DNA of 12,598 nt from Leptospira sp. (GTDB lineage: Bacteria > Spirochaetota > Leptospiria > Leptospirales > Leptospiraceae), in NCBI GenBank assembly GCA_027531445.1, contig JAPZRK010000056.1:1-12598 (forward strand), given 5' to 3'. Shown one piece after another: positions 1 through 6,639 of the stretch. Below the pieces are notes generated by a model. It did no database searches and was not told the DNA's origin. It saw only the letters and a program-made list of their open reading frames with translations. The first letter of the stretch is position 1, and every line of letters starts with the position of its first letter. Position numbers and translations under genes: made by a program.

Positions 1-826
1 GACCGGCAACATCTGCGAGGAAAACTCCTACGTTACCTTCTCGCAATTGAACAAAATCAAAAAAGTCGCCGCCAATTAAATTTGGATTTGATCTATAGTA
101 TTTAAATTTTAGCCCAGGAATTTTGGTGTCTTTGGGGAACAACGCATCTTGGACTCGCTTTGCTAGTTCCAATTCTTGTTGGATAAACCTTCGTTCTTCA
201 GACAATTTGTATAGAGCAACAATACTCTTCCTTTTGTTCATCGTAAAGGCGCTACCGAGAAAACCTGCACCTATAAAAGTCAAAATGGGAAATGATCGAG
301 AAAAGAGACTGGTTTGCTCAATCAAAATCGAAGGCATAAAATGCTGATAAACGATATGGAAGAAAATGAAGTAAGATGCGGCAATCAAACATGAAAATCG
401 ATCAAGTCTTATGCTATTCAGTAAAATCAAAATGCTACAAACCATTAAGTACGCATTGCTAAGATAGAAATTTTCAACTGTGGGCAAATGCGCTACGGTG
501 AACGCAATACTTGCGTAAAAAAATCCATCTGCAACAAACCCGGACATATATATCACATATCGAAAGTTATCCGACTTTTTATAATTCTGAAGCAAAAGCG
601 TCAATCTTGCAAATGTAATCCCCATGAGAAATGGCAATACATTAGGAGCTATCAAAAAGAAAGGAGGAAGCAGAAGTAAAAAGTAAAAGAAAAAATGAAG
701 GATAAATGAATACGAAATGAACTCTCGATCGTAACCATCTTTAACGATTTCAACGATATCCACTTCCAATCGTCCATTTCTATGAAAGAGATCGATCAGG
801 ATGGAAGGAAGCTCAATCTTCGGCAT
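1..826 (-). CDS. Membrane-anchored PP2C/SpoIIE-family serine phosphatase (C-terminus beyond left edge)
   Basis: Read on the minus strand from ATG at 826, the frame stays open to the left edge, giving 275 residues of an incomplete protein. Residues 1-35 are soluble. About six hydrophobic segments follow (near 36-53, 54-75, 91-114, 122-136, 143-160 and 176-197), so both ends should be cytoplasmic. A charged helical linker (about 200-233) contains ELELAKRVQDALFP, the usual lead-in to RsbU/SpoIIE phosphatase domains. The domain then begins with IGGDFFDF (251-258) and FLADVAG (269-275), whose Asp residues 254 and 272 match the metal-binding Asps of the family. The missing remainder should hold the rest of the PP2C fold. 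By family knowledge it would dephosphorylate a phosphoserine/threonine protein such as an anti-sigma-factor antagonist; the input and target are unknown. The gene overlaps the preceding exported-protein gene by one base, so the two are probably co-translated. Confidence 0.9.
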   Translation of the reverse strand, partial: MPKIELPSILIDLFHRNGRLEVDIVEIVKDGYDREFISYSFILHFFFYFLLLLPPFFLIAPNVLPFLMGITFARLTLLLQNYKKSDNFRYVIYMSGFVADGFFYASIAFTVAHLPTVENFYLSNAYLMVCSILILLNSIRLDRFSCLIAASYFIFFHIVYQHFMPSILIEQTSLFSRSFPILTFIGAGFLGSAFTMNKRKSIVALYKLSEERRFIQQELELAKRVQDALFPKDTKIPGLKFKYYRSNPNLIGGDFFDFVQLREGNVGVFLADVAG

Positions 827-1209
827 TAGGGCTCTCCCCAAAGTACGTGCTCGATTTCCGATCCAGAAAGTGAGATGGTCATTGATTTTCCGGAATCCAG
901 GTACTTATCCAATTTTTTTGCCATATCCATTGCCTGACTTTCATTTTCGAAGCGAAAGAAAAAGGGGAAAGATGTAGATTTAAAATTGTAAGGATGCCTT
1001 TCTGCGACAAGAAGGGTGACTCGGAAGTGGTCTGGTCTCGCTTCTAAGACAATATGGCTCACATCCTTACGGGAAAGCACTCGTACATTGGGAAGCCGAT
1101 TCCATGGATTTGATTCTGCAAAAACGGAGAAAAAAACTAAAAAATAAAATCCAAAGATTGCAATTTTGTGGTAGGATTTACTGTAGACTCTGATCAGAGA
1201 AAGATACAT
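826..1209 (-). CDS. Small exported protein of unknown function, coupled to the phosphatase gene
   Basis: A 127-residue protein if started at the ATG at 1209. It opens with a basic n-region and a hydrophobic stretch (about residues 14-31, IAIFGFYFLVFFSVFA) ending in a plausible signal peptidase I site, so it is probably periplasmic or membrane-tethered. No lipobox Cys is present. The mature part (about 95 residues) has alternating strand-like segments and a helix near AMDMAKKLDKYL, and I recognise no family. The frame is open upstream to an ATG at 1392, but that N-terminus is Arg/Gly-rich, lies opposite the divergent lipoprotein gene and would bury the signal peptide. An ATG at 1236 would add nine residues and cannot be excluded. 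The stop codon TAA (828-826) shares its last A with the ATG of the phosphatase gene, which suggests a functional partner of that membrane protein, for example a periplasmic sensor. That role is inference only. Confidence 0.7.
   Translation of the reverse strand: MYLSLIRVYSKSYHKIAIFGFYFLVFFSVFAESNPWNRLPNVRVLSRKDVSHIVLEARPDHFRVTLLVAERHPYNFKSTSFPFFFRFENESQAMDMAKKLDKYLDSGKSMTISLSGSEIEHVLWGEP
834..839 (-). promoter_or_regulatory. Ribosome binding site for the SpoIIE-type phosphatase gene
   Basis: On the minus strand GGGGAG lies about 7 bases before the ATG at 826, inside the last codons of the upstream gene. It supports the ATG at 826 as the true start and re-initiation at the TAATG junction. Confidence 0.55.
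1188..1199. promoter_or_regulatory. 12-base perfect palindrome beside two overlapping divergent start codons
   Basis: CTCTGATCAGAG is self-complementary over all 12 bases. It ends 8 bases before the plus-strand ATG at 1208 and lies inside the first codons of the minus-strand gene. The location suits an operator for a dimeric regulator controlling both genes, but the last bases also form the purine-rich AGAGAAAG that may serve as ribosome binding site for the plus-strand gene. I see no convincing -35/-10 pair. The role is inferred and chance is possible. Confidence 0.3.
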
Positions 1210-2239
1210 GAGAAAATTCTTTTCGCCTTTATTCATCCTAGTTTTGCTTGCCCTGTTGATTGTCAACTGCAGACCCAACCCTCCCGTTTTCCCAACCAAT
1301 CCATATGCTGGTTGGAGCTTGAGTGACCCAGGTTTACAGAGACGATCTCTAAATTTTCCACTCGGTGAATCATGGGATACACGTTCACGCACATTGGATC
1401 AAACTCGATTGGAAACACTCATTGCAATCAACAAGATCGATGGCATTGAAGAAATACCTGTTGCATCTCCCGTTGAAGGAGAATTCTCAAACTTATTAAC
1501 TTCCATTCGTAAGTCCTTTCCAGACAAAGTCAATGAGCAGTTCAACCAGTATTTATTTTCTATCTACTTCGTAAAGAACCTAGGCTCATCAGGATTAACA
1601 GGAATTATTCGCTACAATCAAGACCCTATTGGTGGCATTGTATTTATCGATACAGATCTGCTTTCTCAAAATGCAAATGAATGGGCGACTGCTAAAGAAA
1701 AGACTGTTTTTTCCTTTTCTGGTAACGAAGATCTAAAAGTGATATTAGAAAAGCCCGAAGACAATAATAAGGCGAATGCTCTTGCATTTATTCTTTTACA
1801 CGAGTTCGGTCACATTCTTGCAACAGTTGAAAAACATGCACCTGACTTCAGTTTACCGAAAAGAGATTATAGAACATTCCCATATTTCAAAGATTTTTGG
1901 ATTAGTGAGATACAATCCGAACACGATCAAGACATTAAAGATCGCAACAAAATCAAATTTTATTCAAAGTCAAAGATTCCGTTTGGAGAAAGTGGTCTGT
2001 CACTATACGAAGAGTTAGAAGATACACCATTTGTAACTTTGTATGCCGCGACTAATGCTGACGATAGTTTCTCGGAAGCCTATGCATCTTTTGTCCATAT
2101 AGTTTTGCAGGGGAAACCTTACGAAGTGCTCGCAATCAAAGGCAACGAATCTAAAAAGATTTTTGAAAATGGAATTATAAGAAGCGAAGGCAAATCTCAA
2201 AAACTTTACTTCAACAAAATTTTTGGCATCAAAGATTAG
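1208..2239 (+). CDS. Lipoprotein with HExxH zinc-metalloprotease motif
   Basis: A 343-residue protein. Residues 1-20 form a signal peptide ending LLIVNC, a relaxed spirochaete-type lipobox, so Cys21 is the likely lipidated residue and the protein sits on a membrane surface. HEFGH at 198-202, preceded by the hydrophobic ALAFILL, is a classic zinc-binding helix with Glu199 as catalytic base. A second conserved-looking patch, DDSFSEAYASF (285-295), offers Glu290 as third zinc ligand, about 88 residues after the second His, which is unusually far for a gluzincin. The intervening segment is rich in charged and aromatic residues. The same E-[AS]-Y-A-S-F signature occurs in the aminopeptidase-like lipoprotein at 6640-7719, but overall sequence and spacing differ. 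I assign no named peptidase family, and the substrate is unknown. The ATG overlaps the divergent minus-strand ATG, so its promoter must lie inside the opposite gene. Confidence 0.8.
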   Translation: MRKFFSPLFILVLLALLIVNCRPNPPVFPTNPYAGWSLSDPGLQRRSLNFPLGESWDTRSRTLDQTRLETLIAINKIDGIEEIPVASPVEGEFSNLLTSIRKSFPDKVNEQFNQYLFSIYFVKNLGSSGLTGIIRYNQDPIGGIVFIDTDLLSQNANEWATAKEKTVFSFSGNEDLKVILEKPEDNNKANALAFILLHEFGHILATVEKHAPDFSLPKRDYRTFPYFKDFWISEIQSEHDQDIKDRNKIKFYSKSKIPFGESGLSLYEELEDTPFVTLYAATNADDSFSEAYASFVHIVLQGKPYEVLAIKGNESKKIFENGIIRSEGKSQKLYFNKIFGIKD

Positions 2240-2259
2240 ATTTAAATTTTAAGATCAAT

Positions 2260-2286
2260 GGATCGTTTACGCTAAGTTAACGATCC
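2260..2286. terminator. Hairpin between convergent genes, possible terminator
   Basis: GGATCGTT and AACGATCC form a perfect 8-base-pair stem around an 11-base loop, in which two more pairs are possible. It lies 20 bases after the lipoprotein stop and about 85 bases after the purM stop, between convergent genes. No strong T-run follows on the plus strand; on the minus strand the downstream side is moderately T-rich. The rest of the 132-base gap is AT-rich, including an A7-TG-T7 stretch just after the purM stop that could help release the purM transcript. Confidence 0.45.
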
Positions 2287-2371
2287 AAGAACCTTTACAT
2301 CCTGTTGACACCATCTAATCGAACGTTAAGTCCCAATACAAAAACAAAGTAAAAATCAAAAAAACATTTTT

Positions 2372-3397
2372 TTAAGCGATTTGAATTTTACCAGAATCCG
2401 TTACATCACCCAAATGAAACGCATCTTCGCCCAATCCATTTAAAGCTTGGATGATAGAGTCCATATCCTTATCAGCTACAACTAACACAAAGCCAACTCC
2501 CATATTGAAAGTAGAATACATATCTTCTTTATCAAGTTTATAGTCTTTTTGCAATTTGGAGTAAACTTCCAATACTGGGATCCTATTGGTTACTATTTTT
2601 GCTCCCATACCCTTAGGCAATACTCGGGGAATATTTTCATGATACCCACCTCCTGTGATATGAACCATACCTTTGACTTTATGATTCTCTAGAAGAGCTA
2701 GGATCGACTTTACATAAATTCGAGTGGGAACAAAAACATGATTTTGTATAAATTCTATGCCTGAGCTGGGAAGTTTTCCATCCACGAGCAATAATTTGCG
2801 AATTAGAGAAAAGCCATTGCTATGCAGGCCGGACGATTTTAAGCCAATGATTCTATCACCCAACTGAATGCCGCTTCCATCGATCATCTGATCCTTTTCT
2901 ACGACTCCGACGACAAATCCAGCCAAGTCATATTCATCTTCGCGCATGACACCGGGGTGCTCAGCAGTTTCTCCACCTACCAGAGAACAATCTGCTTGTT
3001 TGCATCCCTCCACAATACCAGAAACAATCTGTTCCATTTTTTGAACATTTAACTTTCCGCATGCGATATAATCCTGAAAAAATAGTGATTTGCCACCATT
3101 TACCAATATATCATTTACACACATGGCAACGAGATCAATGCCGATCGTATCATGTTTGTCAAGTAATCTAGCAATTTCTAGTTTTGTCCCAACTCCATCC
3201 GTTCCAGAAAGTAAGATGGGTTGGCGATACTCTTTCAAAAAACTAACATCATAACAGGCGGCAAATCCCCCTAGACCGCCCAACACATTTTTTGAGTGTG
3301 TCGTTGCAACATTCTCTTTGATACGTTTGACAAACTCTTGTCCTTTTTCCGTGTCTACGCCTGCCGACTTATACGAAGCATTTATGTTTTCAGCCAT
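2372..3397 (-). CDS. purM: Phosphoribosylformylglycinamidine cyclo-ligase (AIR synthetase)
   Basis: Cytoplasmic enzyme of de novo purine synthesis that uses ATP to close the imidazole ring, turning FGAM into aminoimidazole ribotide. At 341 residues it has the usual PurM length. Family signatures appear in order: GTDGVGTK (65-72), DLVAMCVNDILVNGG (88-102), GGETAEHPGVM (141-151), GLHSNGFSL (190-198), HITGGGYHEN (246-255) and FNMGVGF (297-303). These cover the N-terminal dimer domain with its nucleotide and metal site and the C-terminal AIRS_C domain. The start is supported by AAAGGA 8 bases upstream, which overlaps the murI stop codon. It is the last gene of the minus-strand cluster, 13 bases after murI. 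No PurR-type or purine-riboswitch signal is visible in front of it, so it is probably transcribed from upstream genes. It appears intact. Confidence 0.97.
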   Translation of the reverse strand: MAENINASYKSAGVDTEKGQEFVKRIKENVATTHSKNVLGGLGGFAACYDVSFLKEYRQPILLSGTDGVGTKLEIARLLDKHDTIGIDLVAMCVNDILVNGGKSLFFQDYIACGKLNVQKMEQIVSGIVEGCKQADCSLVGGETAEHPGVMREDEYDLAGFVVGVVEKDQMIDGSGIQLGDRIIGLKSSGLHSNGFSLIRKLLLVDGKLPSSGIEFIQNHVFVPTRIYVKSILALLENHKVKGMVHITGGGYHENIPRVLPKGMGAKIVTNRIPVLEVYSKLQKDYKLDKEDMYSTFNMGVGFVLVVADKDMDSIIQALNGLGEDAFHLGDVTDSGKIQIA

Positions 3398-3405
3398 GAT
3401 CTTGA

Positions 3406-3411
3406 TCCTTT
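3406..3411 (-). promoter_or_regulatory. Ribosome binding site of purM overlapping the murI stop
   Basis: On the minus strand the murI stop TGA runs directly into AAAGGA (TGAAAGGA), 8 bases before the purM ATG. It is the clearest Shine-Dalgarno sequence among the four-gene cluster and suggests that murI and purM translation are linked. Confidence 0.6.
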
Positions 3412-4175
3412 CATTGATTCAAAGAAATAGTAAAAGAGTTTGTAAAGGTCGAAACGATTGACTCTGTCAACTTTACATATTCTGGATTTTCCGTATTGAG
3501 GATGATATCCAAAGAATTGTTTCCTGTTTCGGGAAGATTTACTTTATTTTTAATATGTAAGGAAGTACCTAAATTTCCATCGTATACTTTTACATTTGGA
3601 TAATTTTGTGTAATGCGATCTTTAAGAAAAACATAGTGTGTGCATCCTAACACGATAATGTTAGTTTTGGAAATAACAGAGTCTATCCTTGTTTTTAGAA
3701 AATGCCAAGCGGAATCCCACTCACCTGAATCGATCAATTTAGCGAGCCCTTCGCAAGGCACGGGTAAAAAACTATTTTGCAATCCCACTTGTTCGATTAA
3801 ATTTTTGAATTTATCTTCTTTTAGTGTGAGCTCAGTTGCAAAAATAGCGATCGGTAATCCAGGATTTTGTTCAGTCGCAGGTTTAACTGCAGGCTCCATT
3901 CCAAAAATAGGAATGGCATGTGTTTCACGTAAAAATTGAGCCGCGGCAGACGTTGCCGTATTACAGGCAAATACGACCGCATCTGATTTTTTTGATAATA
4001 AAAGTTCAAAAGCTGAAACAGAAAGTTTCACAACATCATCCTTTGTCAAACTTCCATAAGGTCCGTTTTTTAGATCCGCAAAGTAAATAAAGTGTGTTCC
4101 TTGTGATTCTAGCCACAACGTTTTCAAAACTGACAATCCACCCAAACCAGAATCAAATAAACCTATCCGAGGCAT
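3411..4175 (-). CDS. murI: Glutamate racemase
   Basis: Converts L-glutamate to the D-glutamate needed for the peptidoglycan stem peptide, by a cofactor-independent two-cysteine mechanism. The 254-residue product starts MPRIGLFDSGLGGLSV, matching the usual MurI N-terminus, so I chose the ATG at 4175 over the in-frame GTG at 4187, which would add only MLAG-like residues. Visible motifs are FDSGLGG with Asp8, NGPYG (37-41), FACNTATS with the first catalytic Cys71, GMEPAVKPA, and LGCTHY with the second catalytic Cys178 followed by His180. Length and order are normal for the family. No good Shine-Dalgarno precedes the ATG. It lies 18 bases after the aminotransferase gene and 13 bases before purM, consistent with one transcript. 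Confidence 0.95.
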   Translation of the reverse strand: MPRIGLFDSGLGGLSVLKTLWLESQGTHFIYFADLKNGPYGSLTKDDVVKLSVSAFELLLSKKSDAVVFACNTATSAAAQFLRETHAIPIFGMEPAVKPATEQNPGLPIAIFATELTLKEDKFKNLIEQVGLQNSFLPVPCEGLAKLIDSGEWDSAWHFLKTRIDSVISKTNIIVLGCTHYVFLKDRITQNYPNVKVYDGNLGTSLHIKNKVNLPETGNNSLDIILNTENPEYVKLTESIVSTFTNSFTISLNQ

Positions 4176-4193
4176 GCCAGCTAACACAAAAAG

Positions 4194-5495
4194 TCAGGAG
4201 CCTAAATATGTTTTGATCGAATCTGCTAAGGTTTTAAAAATCCATTCAAATTTCACAGGATCTTCTTCCAATAATGTAACTCGGAAACCATTGCGTGTGC
4301 AACAAAAGGAGCTAAGCGGGACGACACATATACCAGTGGAAGCAAGCAAATGAAGAACAAATCGTCGGTCCAATGCCGCCTTTGCCAAAAGAGGTTCAAC
4401 AAAACTTTTTACTTCCGGATTTGAAATAGGTAAAGTCATCGTATCTTTCAAGGCACCGTTATCAAACAAAACAGTGAGATAAAATGCACCCTTAGGTTCG
4501 ATGACTTTGACTCCTTGTATACCTTCAAATGCCTTCGTTGCAAGGTGAGCTCTCTTTTTAAATTTGTCGTTACGTTCTTTTAAATGTGGAAGAAAGTTTG
4601 CATGTGAGTAGACCCTCGGAATGGAAAGCTGAGGGAGTGTCGTTGAACAAACTTCTAACATTTTTGCATCAAGTAATGATTTGATATAACGTTCGAAAAC
4701 AGGATCATTCTTTCGATTGAATATTTCGAGCCACCCACATCTCGCACCAGGCCAAGGGAACTCTTTGGAGATCGATCTGAGGGCAAACCCACAAACCTTA
4801 TCTCCAATCACCTCGGATAAATGAACAGATCCCCATTCAGAATAATTTACATGAGCATATGTTTCATCACATATTAGAATGATGTCATATTTCTCACATA
4901 TTTTTACGATTTCTCGCATAACATCTTTTGAATACACTGCCCCAGTCGGATTGTCTGGATTGATCAGAAGTATACCAGCAATAGAATCGTTGTATTTGAT
5001 CTTGTTTTCTATATCTTCCAGGTCAGGCATCCAGTCATTATCTGGGTTCAAATCATAAGTAAGATGTTCATAGCCTGAATGTGCGGCTTCAGCGGAGGAA
5101 AGAGTGGAGTATGCAGGCGATGGCCCAAGGATCCGAGCTTCTCTTCGCATAAATCCAAATATTTTTGCAACCGCATCACCTAACCCATTGAAAAATAAGA
5201 TGTCATCAGCGGAAATTTGAGCTCCACCACGTTCATTCACGCGTTCGCTCAGAAACTTGCGAGTCACTTCATCACCTTGAGTAGCCGTATAAGCCCAGGA
5301 TTTATTTTCGTTGACTAACTCTTGTACGATGGATTTCATCCATGCTGGAATGGATTCTCCCTTCTGGATGGGATCTCCGATATTTTCCCAAGTAATTTTG
5401 ATACCGAGGGATTCAATCTTTTTGGCTACGCCAACGATCTGACGGATTTCATAAATTAGCGCATCTGCACCTGAATGGACTATATTTCTTCTCAT
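4194..5495 (-). CDS. PLP-dependent class I/II aminotransferase, substrate unknown
   Basis: A fold-type I aminotransferase of 433 residues. Visible landmarks are WENIGDP (36-42), YTATQGDEVTRKFL in the substrate/PLP loop region, NPDNPTG (179-185), CDETY with Asp210 and Tyr213 contacting the pyridoxal ring, RSISKEFPWPGARCGW with Lys244 as the Schiff-base lysine and Arg252 for the cofactor phosphate, and GFRVTLLE near the C-terminus with the Arg expected to hold the substrate carboxylate. The pattern is nearest to aspartate/alanine-type aminotransferases, but the sequence does not settle the amino donor. The frame is open to 5540, overlapping the htrA-like gene, but the ATG at 5495 gives a family-like N-terminus and a 13-base spacer, so I prefer it; its ribosome binding site is weak. 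It sits between the htrA-like gene and murI, so a role in glutamate or alanine supply for the wall is conceivable but unproven. Confidence 0.88.
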   Translation of the reverse strand: MRRNIVHSGADALIYEIRQIVGVAKKIESLGIKITWENIGDPIQKGESIPAWMKSIVQELVNENKSWAYTATQGDEVTRKFLSERVNERGGAQISADDILFFNGLGDAVAKIFGFMRREARILGPSPAYSTLSSAEAAHSGYEHLTYDLNPDNDWMPDLEDIENKIKYNDSIAGILLINPDNPTGAVYSKDVMREIVKICEKYDIILICDETYAHVNYSEWGSVHLSEVIGDKVCGFALRSISKEFPWPGARCGWLEIFNRKNDPVFERYIKSLLDAKMLEVCSTTLPQLSIPRVYSHANFLPHLKERNDKFKKRAHLATKAFEGIQGVKVIEPKGAFYLTVLFDNGALKDTMTLPISNPEVKSFVEPLLAKAALDRRFVLHLLASTGICVVPLSSFCCTRNGFRVTLLEEDPVKFEWIFKTLADSIKTYLGS

Positions 5496-5508
5496 AATGA
5501 TTCTAAGC

Positions 5509-6636
5509 TTATTTGCCCTTTGGGTAAGCGATCTCCACAAGAGGGATGGATAATTCCAAGTCTTGTGCCTCCCGTATAATCTTCAACCGTAAGACTCCAC
5601 CAAGACCGACCAAACCAACCTGCTCACGTAAATCATTGATATTCCTTACTGCCATCCCGTTTGCATACTGGATAAAATCATACCTACGTAGGCCTCCCTT
5701 TTCTGCAGAAGAAGATGGCTCAATATCATAGACGAGCACACCAATCGATTCTTTTGGAATCGCAAGTGACTTTCTATGGTCCGGGAGAGGGATCGTCGCC
5801 ATTACCCCAAGTGTAGCAGGTCGAATATTTTGACCTACATTCTGTTCGATTTGACGTAGGACTTTCTTTGCATAATTGATAGGTATGGCAAATCCGATCC
5901 CGGCACTGGCTCCACTGCTAGATCGAATCATTCGATTGATACCAACAACTTCTCCGTAAATATTCAATAAAGGGCCGCCACTGGAACCTGGATTGATCGC
6001 CGTGTCGGTTTGTATGTGAGTTTGGCCAGTTTCGTCTAGGTCTTCCCGTGACTTAGTGGAGACCACACCTACGGTAAAGGTCTTTTCCAATCCATAGGGA
6101 GAACCTACGGCAATCGCCCAATCTCCTACTTCGATCTCATCTGAATTTCCAAAAAATGCAGGTACGAAACGATCATCGCTCGGAATCTTTAACAAGGCAA
6201 TATCAGCACGTTCGTGACTTCCGATATATCGTGCTGGGAAAATGCGACCGTCAGGCATGATGATTTCGATGATCTCTGCATCTTTGATGACATGATAATT
6301 AGTAACAACAAACCCTCGTTCATCGATTACAAAACCACTTCCTAAAGAGGAAATACGTTCATCTTTCGTTCCGCCAAACGCATATGGATGAAAGATCATT
6401 TCTGTCTTCTTTGTGCGTATCGAAACTACAAACTCTTGGGCTACACGGTAAACATTTCGAAAGCTGGATTGGAGTTGGATGGCATGATTTTGTTTGCTTG
6501 CAGAAATAGGTTTGGGTGTAGCGAACAGAGTTGATACGGATGACCGTATCTCTGGAAAAAATAGTATAAACAAAAGAAAAAATAGGAGGCCGAAGTTAAG
6601 GTAGACGACTGTCGGAATCGTATATTTTCTTTCCAT
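5509..6636 (-). CDS. htrA: HtrA/Deg-family serine protease, membrane-anchored, one PDZ domain
   Basis: A 375-residue periplasm-facing protease of envelope quality control. Residues 10-28 form one hydrophobic segment without a clear cleavage site, suggesting an N-terminal anchor as in DegS. The trypsin-like domain carries the full triad: His115 in VTNYHVI, Asp145 in RADIALLKI, and Ser219 in INPGSSGGPL. The S1 loop region GIGFAIP (246-252) is also typical. A single PDZ domain follows (about 275-365), recognisable from LGVMA, VLVYDIEPSSSAEKGGLRRYDFI and the NDLR helix region. Length and the single PDZ match DegS/HtrA-type proteins and not two-PDZ DegP. It is the first gene of the minus-strand cluster with the aminotransferase, murI and purM. 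Its ATG lies 3 bases from the divergent aminopeptidase-like gene, so the promoter must lie inside that gene's start. A GGTGGTGGA stretch upstream could act as a weak ribosome binding site. Confidence 0.93.
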   Translation of the reverse strand: MERKYTIPTVVYLNFGLLFFLLFILFFPEIRSSVSTLFATPKPISASKQNHAIQLQSSFRNVYRVAQEFVVSIRTKKTEMIFHPYAFGGTKDERISSLGSGFVIDERGFVVTNYHVIKDAEIIEIIMPDGRIFPARYIGSHERADIALLKIPSDDRFVPAFFGNSDEIEVGDWAIAVGSPYGLEKTFTVGVVSTKSREDLDETGQTHIQTDTAINPGSSGGPLLNIYGEVVGINRMIRSSSGASAGIGFAIPINYAKKVLRQIEQNVGQNIRPATLGVMATIPLPDHRKSLAIPKESIGVLVYDIEPSSSAEKGGLRRYDFIQYANGMAVRNINDLREQVGLVGLGGVLRLKIIREAQDLELSIPLVEIAYPKGK

Positions 6637-6639
6637 AGA

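Noticed and set aside
123..679. Two short plus-strand open frames (123-347 and 488-679)
   Set aside because: They are antisense to the SpoIIE-type phosphatase frame, which is continuous and has recognisable motifs; neither short frame resembles a protein family.
1210..1392. N-terminal extension of the small exported protein up to an ATG at 1392
   Set aside because: It lies opposite the coding start of the metalloprotease lipoprotein, has unusual Arg/Gly-rich composition, and would place the clear signal peptide in mid-protein.
2015..2200. Minus-strand open frame inside the metalloprotease lipoprotein gene, and similar shadows elsewhere (3640-4009, 5546-5731, 6441-6689, 8414-8934, 9269-9457, 9992-10318)
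   Set aside because: All lie wholly or mainly inside well-supported genes in another frame, and none shows a motif or a ribosome binding site.
5496..5540. Longer aminotransferase start at 5540
   Set aside because: It would overlap the htrA-like gene by 32 bases and add a basic stretch with no family match; the ATG at 5495 fits better.
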